In this document: one piece after another, positions 51,600-61,729 of the stretch
Layout: every line of letters begins with the position of its first letter
Position numbering within the stretch: position 1 is the stretch's first letter
From: Aphelocoma coerulescens
Taxonomy: Eukaryota; Chordata; Aves; Passeriformes; Corvidae
Assembly: GCF_041296385.1 (NCBI RefSeq)
Contig: NC_091013.1
Span: forward strand, 6,462,001 to 6,526,000
Direction: 5' to 3'
Length of the DNA stretch: 64,000 bases
Notes under the pieces: model-generated
What the model saw: only the letters and a program-made list of their open reading frames with translations
What the model was told of the DNA's origin: nothing
The model's database searches: none
Program-made: the position numbers and the translations under genes

Positions 51600-51760
51600 C
51601 CCCGCCCGCCCGCGTCCGCGCAGCCAATCAGCGCCGCCGCCGCGCCCCACGTGACCTTTGTTGACTTACGTCAGTCATTGCGCTCCGCCGCCGCTGCGCT
51701 CCGGTTTGGTTGGCCCTCGCTGCCCGCCTCCCCCGCCGGCCTCACGCCATTGGTCGGTAG
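51600..51760 (-). promoter_or_regulatory. Likely KDM6A core/proximal promoter motif cluster
   Basis: Within 130 bp and about 530-660 bp upstream of the KDM6A ATG there is a CCAAT box in ideal NF-Y context (51624-51628, plus strand), an E-box CACGTGAC (51648-51655, USF/MYC type), a CRE/ATF-like TGACGTAA on the minus strand (51673-51666), and a second CCAAT box on the minus strand (51753-51749). Such clusters are typical of CpG-island promoters and often drive divergent transcription. The motifs are seen directly. Their use, and the transcription start, are inferred. Confidence 0.6.
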
Positions 51761-52296
51761 GGGAGCAAGGGGGTGGGGTTTCGGAGAGCCGCCGTTTGTG
51801 ATAGGTCAAGCGGGCCGTCAGTCACACGAGCTTTTCGATTAGCGAGCACCAGCAGGTTGGGATGCGCCTTTAAAAGGGGACGGCGGGGGAGGAGGGGGAG
51901 ATGTCGGGAGTGGCGGGCGCTGGGGTGGGAGGAGGAGGAACGAAGGAGGGCTGCGCTCACGGGTGGAGTTGCGTAACGGGGGCTCCGGGCTGGAGGAGTG
52001 GACGCCGCTGAGGAAGGTGCCATGTCCCACCGGCGGGAGGCAGTAGGCACCCTCGTACCCCCCTCCCCGCCCTGCCTCGGGCGTGGCGCTCTTGGCGCAA
52101 GCGGAAAATAAAGGCTTCCCCGAGCGGGGACGGGGCAGAATGGGGCTGCGAGGGGGGATGCCTGGACGGCGGGTAACGCTCATGCGGAAGGGCGGGGGCT
52201 ACCCCCGCCGTTGGTTTCGCCCACGCGCCCCCGCCTCCCCCGGGAGCCCGTGACAGGTGGAGCGGCCCCCGCCGGCGCGCGCGCCCCCGCGGCTGT

Positions 52297-52483
52297 CACG
52301 TGGCGCGGGCCGCCGCGCGCTTCGCGTGAGACGCACGGGAAGTCTCGCGATGCCTCGGGGGCCTCAGGGCGTGAGGGTGGGGAAGGCCCGGCCCGGCCCC
52401 GGCTGGAGCGGTGGGAAAATCGCGAAGGATGGAAATAGCAACACCTGGGAATTCGCGCTTCTGGAGACGCCTCGCGTGTGAGT
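52297..52483 (+). promoter_or_regulatory. Possible divergent promoter side: E-box, TCTCGCGA motif and a 5' splice site
   Basis: The plus strand side of the CpG island carries CACGTG at 52297-52302, TCTCGCGA at 52343-52350 (a known CpG-promoter element) and a good donor sequence, CGT|GTGAGTAAAG, with the GT at 52478-52479. A transcript starting here and running away from KDM6A could splice at that donor. A 74-codon reading frame (52257-52481) overlaps it but has the arginine- and proline-rich composition expected of GC-rich noncoding DNA. This is an inference. Confidence 0.35.
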
Positions 52484-52596
52484 AAAGCTGAATTTCTTCA
52501 GGCGCGGAAAGGAAAGGGGGTTTGCTGCTTGCTTCCCCTGCTTTATATGGCTTAGCGCTGCTCCAGCCCGACTTGCAGATGAAGCGTTACCTGAGC

Positions 52597-52840
52597 ATCA
52601 TACAATGCCTTTAGGGGCCTAAAAGATCATCTCATTCCAATCCCCTGCCGTGGACAGGGACACCTTCCACTAGACCAGGTTGCTCAGAGCCCCATCCAAC
52701 CTGGTACTGAACACTTCCAGGGATGGGACATCCACGCCTGTTCCTGTGCCTCCACCCCATCCTTGGGTTCCTTGATTCCTCCACTCTTCCAGGAACAACC
52801 AGCTCAACCAGGAACCCGGGGACCACGTTTCTCTTTAGAG
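52597..52840 (-). mobile_element. CR1 LINE 3' fragment
   Basis: On the plus strand the complement of a CR1 3' end is plain: CCAATCCCCTGCCGTGGACA, GGGACACCTTCCACTAGACC, then GGTTGCTCAGAGCCCCATCC and TTCCAGGGATGGGACATCCA. The element is on the minus strand, 5'-truncated, and lies about 115 bp outside the CpG island edge. The distal limit is approximate. Confidence 0.93.
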
Positions 52841-55800
52841 TACCATACAAGCCAGGAGGCTTTAGGGTTTTTTATGGAAGATGTTTGCAAATCATTCGAT
52901 CTTGGCTCCGCTGTGGTGTGTATGAGGAGGTGAGTCCTGCTTCAGGTGTGTGAGGGCACAGCTCATCCCCATTTTGCTGGAAATGGATCAGAACAGCCTT
53001 CTGTAACAGCACTGCATCACTTTCCTGGTGCCTGGCTGAAGCTTCATGTCTGGGTTGGCTCTTCCCATTTGAATTTCTTGTTTGATGATTGCCAGGTGCT
53101 CTAAAGCAAAAGTAAAGCTATTAGCTGCCTTTGGGAATCAGGTCAACAAGGTAAAAGACCAGCCTATGCAGGGGCTGCTGCTACTTGCTGGTTCTCCTTT
53201 AATTGCCACTCTCCAATCGTGTGCTCGTGACACTGAAGCATATTTCTGCCTCTAAGTGTTAAACTAACACGTGTCAGTGATGTTTTTCAGGTGGATCCTC
53301 ACATGTTTTTTGATCCTGATGGTGCAGAGACCTTGCCAGGAATGGAGACCTGGTCAAGACAAAGTCTTAAAATAATGCAAATGAAGACTCATAGTAGTGT
53401 GTCCATGCTCCTCTTAAAAGCAGACTTGTAGTGTAGTTCTGCTTTCTGATGCAAATCCAGGAAGAACAAAAAAAAAAAAAAAAGAGCCACGTGAGTTTGA
53501 TGATGTTGCATTTCTTCATAAAACAGCAGCCAGTTTAAGAGTGTTGGTATAAGAGGCAGGCATTTGTGTTTAAAGGACTTACAAGTTTGGAGTCCAGATA
53601 AAGGCCAAGTTATTTTCGGTTCTGGGAATGGGCTAATGGTCTGCTAATAGTGTAAAAAGAGCTGTGATCAAACATCTGTGTTTGTCTCTATTGTCCATGG
53701 CTTCTCTGTCATGGATTTGCTCAGCAGAGTTTCCTCAGGTGCCCAAATCAGTGCCAAGAGCCTGACTGGTTGGGAATGTGCCATAAATACAGGATTTCAA
53801 TGCAGATTGTTTTTGAGGATCTTGACTCCCAGGTGTAAAGTTTTCACTTTGCAGTATAAATCAGCAGAAAGGAAAGTAGGCAAAACTGTTTCTAAGTGGA
53901 AGGAAGCATTTCTCTTGCTGAGCTACAGGGCAAACCAGGAAACTGTAGAAGCAGAGAGTCCTTGTCCAGCTGAAACTTGTACCTGAAGTCACAACAACTG
54001 AGTTACTTCTCAAGTACTGTTGGTGCCACTCTTAATCCCCTATATCCTGCCTAAATTGATACGATTGAATTTCCAGGTGCCTTTATTCATTCGTTTGTTT
54101 GTTTATTTCTTTGCTGTCACTTCCAAGTCAGGTCGCAAATTTGAAGGAGCAGTAGATCAGTCCCTGTTGGATACGATTGAAATCTCATAGTCTCTGTAAT
54201 CCAGACATACTTTGTAGTCCCCTGCAGCAAGCTTCATCCCTGGTAAAACAATGGTGCTTGAAGCTGGGTATATCAATTCAAACTGGGTTTTTATTCCTGC
54301 TTTTTGAAGTTCTGGGCAGCTGCAAGCCTTGACCTGTTAAGCAAGTGAGGGCAGTGGTCATCTCCTTACCCAAGAAGCTCAGGAGCCACATGTGATCTCT
54401 ACTGACACTGCTGTTTAACAAAGGATTTTGAGGTGTTGAGTCAACGTTATGCTCCCAATAGCTCAGGAGACCTCTGACTATGTGGCAAATCCTTTTGCAG
54501 TAGAGCAGGCAAAATGTGACGAGACAATCTTTGATTCATGTGACAAGGTGCACAGAGTGAAAAGACAGCAAAGAGAAAAGCAGGCTGACCTACAGTACCC
54601 ACAAGATGCCATTTTGTGTCCTACAAACACAAATCTAACACTTGCATTGTTGCCATCTGGCCAAATTTTAGTTGACCTGCCTGAAATACATGGCTATTTG
54701 GTATGTAAGGGAAAGCAGCATAAACTAGTAAAGCCTGGCAATAGTTAGTCAGGGAGAAAGCAGTTTCATTAACCTTTTTATTTTTCTGTGTTTGTTTTCC
54801 CTACTGTTGTTTTCTTCCTTTACTCTGAGGTAAAAGAAGAAAAGCTTAAGTTATGAAACTGTTTTCTTGATATTTGGAACAAAAATTCCTGTGGGGCTTC
54901 ATTTTTGTACTTTAGCAGTGGCTTCTCTACTGTCCAGAGGTTCATAGTAAAATGACCTGCAATTTTCATGTTCCCTGTACTACCCACATTAAAGTTCTGA
55001 TGAGTGTTGTGTGATGTTTTATGTTTTGACAGCATATGGTGGTCAAGAAAGTGGGGAAGCTGATCTAAACCCCAAGGTTTTGGGATGTTTTGTTTGGGGT
55101 TTCCCCCCCACCCCCCAAAAAAAGGCAAATGCTTTTGCTAGTAATAAGGAAAATCAATACATGGGTAAGAGAATTACTGAAAATAGGAAAAAAGTCATCC
55201 TGATACTGTTTCACTATGTTGATGAAAAAATTGCTCTTTAATCTCAGAAATACTTTACTAACTTTTGGTAGTAAGGGGAGTAAAAGTGAACTGCTCTAGG
55301 AAATGCCTTGTTATAAAAAAAAAAATACTTGTTTTTTTATAATGAAAGTTTTAAAAACAAGGCTAAATGCTTTGGGTATTGACCTTAATCATTATTGTAC
55401 TGTCTTGCTTGAATCATGTAGTCATTTTTGTCTATTGCCCTCTGTGTCCTTGGTTAGCACGACTTTTAAACCTGGGTTGTCTCTGAAAGGCTTAATGCTG
55501 GAATTCATCTGGGATTTAAGTGGTAATTCATGGTCATAAGAAGTCCATGCAGTCACCAGGTAAGCAGTAATGTCCATTCCTGTGCAGCAACATGTCAGCA
55601 ATTCATTCTACTACATGGAAAGGCACAAATTTGTATCATGACCTTACCTGTATCCTGAGCTGTTTTCATGAAATTCAGAAAGCAGGGGTTTTTTGGGTTT
55701 TCTGTAGATTTGCTGTGTAGGAGATCAGTTCTCTGCATGCCAGCATGAACAGTGACCTGCTTGCTGAAGCTCTACCAGTAGAAGAAAGGACTGCTAGAAG

Positions 55801-58800
55801 AGCTCTATCCTATTTTTGCAGTATATAGATCTATCTTATACTGACATTTTCTGCTGACGTGGAGAAATAAATAATGTGAAAAATTATACTTGTCCAGGAA
55901 GTCATTCCTTTACAGTGCTTCTGTTGGTAGATTTTTGGATCTTCTTTTCAATTGTGCCTGTGCCTCCCACCTCCAGCACTTTTGGTTGTGTCTTTGATGT
56001 GTTTTCCAAAAGTGGAAATGTTTTCATTTGTGTTTGTAGTTTCAAGAAGTAAGTAGGTGAATGTCTGCCCTCCTTCTAGGTAGGAACTGGATGTGGCAGC
56101 TTATGACTTGCCACCTTCCAGAGAAATCATGTGTTTGACAGGAAATGGTCCTGAAGGATCTCTGGATCTCTGCTCTTCCAAAACAGTCTAGAGAAACTGA
56201 GATTTCTTGCATTTGTTTCTATGCAGGAATTTGATTGTGTCTGTTGAGAAGATGATAAAATACTGTGCTTGTATTTGTCTTCAGATTGACAGTTGTAGCT
56301 TAATAGAATTTGCCAAGTGCTGTAAAGAAGAGGTGGTTTTATATGTATTGACTTAACATTAGTTGCTGAGCTGATACCTTTGTAGCCTACTGGTTTTCTG
56401 GCTTGGAAGTAAAAAACAAATCACATTTCTAAACCAGCTCTGAGCAAAATTATGTGGGTTTTTGTGTAAACATTTGAAAAGATCCAATCCTGATGCTCAG
56501 CAAACCAGGTGAATGGGTATCTTGTTAACTTTTGTGAATCCTGGGACAGACTCCAATATTATCCAAAACACTATTATCTGGTATTTTTGTTTTTCTCCTA
56601 GAGCAGAGGATGTCACATGCTCTTCCTGGATTTAATTTAGTGTTTCATATTCAAATCTTTTTGAGAAAGTATCTGGGAATTACTTACTTTAACAGCCTCA
56701 GCTGTTTAAATGCTGCTTTTTTAATATTTTTGTGGATGTCTAAAAGGACAAAATCTTCAATAACTAATCTAAAACACTATTTTGGTTGTAGTCTCTCTTT
56801 TGTGTCCATTTCCTACATCAGCCACTTTTTAAATCAGGTATTTTGCACAGGTGATGGCCGATACTAAATCTTGTACTGGTGCACAGATGAGAGTTTTAAA
56901 GGTGCAAACAGCAGAAGCAGCTTTGGGACATTGGGTGTGGCAGAGTCAAAGCCTTGGCTCAAGAAGCTCCATCTTGCACTTACTAAACACAAACCATGAC
57001 AATTCTCCATCCTTGTCTAAGCACAGTTCAGGATGCCCTTGCAGCAATGGGTGAGTCAGGGCATTTCAAATGAAATAAAAAATCATGCTTAAATCTGAAG
57101 ACTTAGTTGCTGTAGGACAACCCTCTTATATTTTTGAATGTTCCCAAAATGAGGTGGCATCCTGTTAATTCGATGTATAGGATACAACTGAGTACAAAAC
57201 AGGGTTGTACTCAAAGCATGAAAATGTGTTCATTGTATGTAACTGGGAAACACCAAACTGAAATTTGCTTTTTTTTTTGCTTTGTTTTTTATTTTCTTAA
57301 GTTTGTTACTATCAAGAGGCAGATTATGTTTAGAATTTCTCTAGGGGTTTGTGCTCCACTGTGTGTTCTGCATGTAAATAAGAGTTGGATCAGGCCTCTC
57401 ACAGAGCTAGACCACCAGGATGGTGTGAGGAGGATGAGTAGTTTCTACAATCAGCTTGACATTCATAAAACCAAAAGCTAACCCTGCCTTTAAGTACATT
57501 TTTTGTTGCTTCCCCCTTCAGCTGCACTTCAGTTGGTAACCTGTGAGACAGGAACTCCCTAGGAATGGCTGGGAGAATTTCCCATCTGACAGTTTCTCAA
57601 GATACGGTTTGGTTTCTGTTTGGAAGTTTGCAGTTGTGTATTTGTATAAATATACTCACTGCTACTGAAGTCAGTTTGTGGGTTCTTCTCTAATGGTGTT
57701 TTGGTTTGGTTTCGTGTCTGTAAATGAGTCCTGTGGTGGTTTACTCCTGTGAGGAAAGTTAAAACAGTGTTTTTCTCCATGGATATATAATCCCAAACTG
57801 AGAGCTGAGTGAGAAGAAGGAAATTGCCATTGGTCTCAATGGGACAAAAGTTTCTTGGGAAATGGGGCAGCAAAGGGAAGCTTCACTGAGAATCTGCAAT
57901 GTTTTCCAAAGCCTTGATATCCTTGATTCTTTTTCTGCCACTAGTGTATACAAAAAATTTCACTGTAAATTGTGAATTCAAATCTGCATATAACAAAATA
58001 GTTGTCCAGTGGCTTCTTAGTATCAGTGAGAAGAAAGTTTCTCTAATATTCCATCCTCTCAGTCAAAAATATCCACATCCCTTGATGAATTCAGATACTT
58101 GCATGTAGTTAATCCAAGTTACTGGAGTCTGGACTAGAGACCATGAAAGTAATGATGCAATTGGCACTATTTTAAAGACATAAAAGTTTGAAAGTGCATG
58201 AATGCATTTCTTCCCAAGGGTAATCTATATAAAAAAGGACCAGGATATAATCTTAAGAAATTTACATTGCTTCTGTTCAGGTTATGGTTGTTTCTTATAC
58301 GAAAAAGAGGACAAATGTGTGATTTTAAAATACTTTTGTTGTGGATCATGTAATTGGGTTTTTTTAGTAAGTGATTGGTTTTGTTTTTATTACATATTCC
58401 TTCAGTGCAGGCACATTTCTAGTGAATAATCCCACCATCCCAAGGACCTGAACCTGCAGGTTCTGGAATACCTTCTGAAGAGACTTTCTGCTTAGTCAAG
58501 AAAAAGTTCCACATCTAATGGATCACTCCAGATAAGATTACAAAATTCAAATGCTTATCAGAGTTCCTTTATTCAGGAAATTGGGCAAGACACAGGATTT
58601 CTTGTAAATTCAGTGTTGTTCCTGGTTTCTGTTACATCAGCGCATGCTAAACAAGACACCCTGCACTATTTATGCTTCTGTCTCTCTGAAAACATAACGG
58701 AATACAATTTATATGATCAGTGAAGAACAACACAGCTACTGTTAGGCCTCTTTTATGAATCAACTGATTTTTTTCATATCTATGCAGGGTTATTAATTTA

Positions 58801-58934
58801 GCAATGTGGGTGCTTCTTGTCAGTGGTATGCAAAAAACACATGGGAAATAGGAGGATCACAATTTCTCTCTCCCAGGTGGAGTGGTTTGGTTCCAAACCC
58901 TGGCATGGGTGGGTTGTTTGGCTCTGTACAAGAA

Positions 58935-59236
58935 GGGGAGATCCCAGCAGCAGCTGCTTAGTGCCTAGCAATGGGACAGGAGGAATGGGCAGAAACTGAG
59001 GCCCAGGAAGTTCCACCTGAGCACGCGGAAGAATTTCTTTCCTGTGCGGTGACTGAGCACTGAACAGATTGCCCAGAGAGGGTGTGGAGTCTCCCTCACT
59101 GGAGATATTCCAGAACTCTGGACACAATCCTGTGCCATGTGCTCTGGTGCAGGATGACCCTGCTTGAGCAGGGAGGTGGGACCAGCTGACCCATGATGGT
59201 CCCCTCCAGCCTGACCCATCCTGTGATTCTGTGAAT
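58935..59236 (+). mobile_element. CR1 LINE 3' fragment with terminal repeat
   Basis: The sequence follows the CR1 3' UTR: AGCAATGGGACAGGAGGAAT, AGGAAGTTCCACCTGAGCAC, GAATTTCTTTCCTGTGCGGT, a run around CAGAGAGGGTGTGGAGTCTC, GGTCCCCTCCAGCCTGACCC and the terminal ATCCTGTGATTCTGTGA. It is 5'-truncated and relatively well preserved compared with the other pieces here. The left limit is approximate. Confidence 0.92.
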
Positions 59237-59893
59237 GAAGAGGTGAGGTGAGGAGAGAGGAAAGTGTATAAGGTTTGACCACTGGTTGAACAGAGACCTT
59301 TTCTTTAGCCGACTTCTTGACCAGTCACTTATTCCAGCTCTTCTCTCTGTCCTTGCAGTTTTCCACTAAATGTGTAGAACATGAATGTTCTGTTAAAATG
59401 ACAGTGTCTGGCAAAAAGCAGAAATGATCACATGGTTTGGGGTTGGTTTGGTTTTTTTCCCCCCCAGTCTTGGCCAAACAAATGACTGTGTCAGCACTTT
59501 GTCAAAAATGAAACAGCTGGGTAACCAAAATGATGGTGCCTCAGAAGGGGTCACATGGCATCGATTTGGGAAAGGCAACCCCTGCTTCTGACAGCGTCCC
59601 CTCCCAGCCACTGTTACCAACCCTGTGCCATCCCTCAACAATACTGATTTAACTGTTTGCAAACCATGCTGGAAACTGGGGCAGAGTCATTGTAACAACC
59701 TCGATTGAAAAAAGTTAAACAAACCAGCCTCCACCCCCCAAAAAAAAACCCAAACCAACCAACCAAAAACCTCACAACAAATAAAACCCTAGAAATTTCC
59801 AGAGGGGAGGTGAAAGCCACTTCCAGACAACTTTTATCGTCATTATTCCTGTGCAATATTGTGTGACATACTGAAAAATATTTAAGAATAACA

Positions 59894-60160
59894 TCAATTT
59901 AATGTGAAATTAAATGCCAGAACGGATGATACAGTGGTTGCATTATTGAGTAGCATACTGAATTCAATTAAATCTTGTCTTGTTAATAAATCTTGCATCA
60001 TTGCTGACAGCTGCTGTGAAGAATCCTGAGATTGTTTTGTAAGGACATTCAGCCTGTTCCTAGCAGTGCCTGAGGAGCTGGTGGACGGCTGCCCAGCACA
60101 GTAAAATGATTGCATCTTGTGAGGTTGACTGCAGATTGCTATCACAGTAATAAAAACCAA
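59894..60160 (-). other. Unidentified 88-codon reading frame with protein-like composition
   Basis: The frame reads through a serine/threonine/glutamine-rich stretch (QPSTSSSGTARNRL) into a helical-looking, amphipathic part (SQQLSAMMQDLLTRQDLIEF, then SMLLNNATTV) before a stop at the left end. It lies in AT-rich sequence yet keeps balanced codon choice and no low-complexity runs, unlike most chance frames here. A possible acceptor (CTGCAG) lies near 60127. I recognise no family. It could be an exon of an unknown gene, the eroded remnant of a mobile element, or chance. Confidence 0.2.
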
Positions 60161-61671
60161 GTTAAAAATTACAAAAACCTGGTACCTCTAGAAGCTTATG
60201 AGCCATAGAAATGACCTACTACTAAATCCTTACTACCTCTGAGGTAATTGTTTATTAGGTTGCCAGTTAGATTTTAAGTTGGAAGAATTGGACAAATTGC
60301 TGTTGGTTGTTATCACAATCTCTCTTTTTGTGCTGTTCTTGTAGTGATGGAGCAGCTGTTGCTGGGAATCAAACCCCTGATGCACAGGAGGAGGAATAAC
60401 TCATTTTTTCAGATAATACTTGCTGTGTTACCTGTGTATACATTTCTTTCCCAATGAAGCATGGACAAAAAGGAGCAAGTTCTACACAGCTGGCAAGGCT
60501 AAAAAAGAAACATAATCTACAACTGATGAAACTGGTAGATTATATAGGAAAATAATTCACATTCTTCTTTTATGCTAAAGAAAATTCTTCCCAATATTTT
60601 TTTCATCTGATTAGTGTCCTTACACTTTTTTTTTTCATGTCACTGTTTACAGAAACTTTTAGGAAAGAATTTGTCTTTTGTATTAATTCTTAGAAGTATA
60701 AAGACTATCTTCCTGAACTAACCACTCCCTGTTAAGCCCAGCTTTGAAGTGTTTCCATCATGCTTATTGAGAAGTTTAGGAATTCTAGGTGTCCATTCAG
60801 AAAAGTGTTTAACAGTAAATAATAAAGACCATGAGGGTTAAAGATTAAAAATTAAACTTTTAACTACTGTCTCCTTTCTTTGCAGCCTTAATACGTGCAC
60901 TGTGATTCTTCCTCTACATTAACATTCAGGAAGTTTTTCCCCATGAACATGTAATTGTTTATATTAGAAGCTTAACTGTTGTACTCAAAATTAGAATCAT
61001 GCCTGTGGGTATTTAAAATGAAAGAATAATACCAGCTAATGACTTCAGAGTAACTAGTAAAATTACATCAGGGAGAGTACTTCAGATTTTGCAGATTGGC
61101 CAAATTTATATTGATGAGAAATACATAAGATTTAACTCAGTAAAATTTAATGAAACCAAGCATATATTGGGGAAAGGAAAGTGTACAGGCTTATTTGCTG
61201 CAATGTATGGAAACTGGTTAACTTTTTATTTCAGAGATAAATGAAGTTCTGCTTTATGGAAATGTCTGGTTATTTTTCTAAAACATTTTTACTCCTTTTG
61301 ATGTAAACACTTACATGGTCTTGCAGATAGGTTTCTTTAATAAATTAAATGGATTGGCAGTTGTTTCTTCACAAACAAATGTATTTCTTTACCAGGGGTC
61401 CACAGAAGCATATTCCTGTGCAGAAAGAAGTGAGTTGGTGTGAAATTCGAAGGAAACCAGAAGAGTTGCCATTCAGAGTTCCAGTTCTTTTCAGGCTGTA
61501 TTCAACTTTGTAACATCTTTTTCTGTTCAAAGATAGCACACACCTCCTCTAAAGAATGCACAGCTCTTACCTTGGGCTGTGTCAGTGGCTCCAGCATTCA
61601 GGTCATTTACAGCCATCATCTGGCTTGCCATGTGAGCTATGATTTGTAGCACAGGTTCTGTTTTAATTCCT

Positions 61672-61729
61672 CTAAGAAGTACAACTGCTTCTATCTCCTA
61701 CAACTACTTCTACTAAGAAGTACAACTGC
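61672..61729 (+). repeat. Short direct duplication
   Basis: CTAAGAAGTACAACTGC occurs exactly at 61672-61688 and 61713-61729, offset by 41 bp, with related CTACAACTACTTCTACT sequence between. It is a local duplication of no known element. Confidence 0.8.

Larger units (their letters stand above)
49950..52480. promoter_or_regulatory. CpG island over the KDM6A promoter, exons 1 and 2
   Basis: GC content and CpG density rise sharply at about 49950 and fall again after about 52480, against AT-rich flanks on both sides. The island includes KDM6A exon 1, intron 1, exon 2, the first 700 bp of intron 2 and more than 1.3 kb upstream of the ATG. It also holds long polypurine and polypyrimidine tracts. 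No TATA box suitable for KDM6A was seen, which fits a housekeeping-type dispersed promoter. Confidence 0.93.

Noticed and set aside
51114..51650. 178- and 137-codon minus-strand frames upstream of the KDM6A start
   Set aside because: They are simple Pro/Ser/Gly-rich products of the polypurine tract and likely fall in promoter or 5' UTR. No similarity was recognised.
50426..51664. 412-codon plus-strand open frame, the longest in the window
   Set aside because: It runs antisense across KDM6A exons 1 and 2 in the CpG island. The product is arginine-, proline- and glycine-rich with no domain, as expected where GC richness removes stop codons.
54449..54748. 99-codon plus-strand frame
   Set aside because: The composition is plausible but I recognise no family, see no splice or promoter context, and chance frames of this length occur elsewhere in the window. 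It was not listed as a gene.
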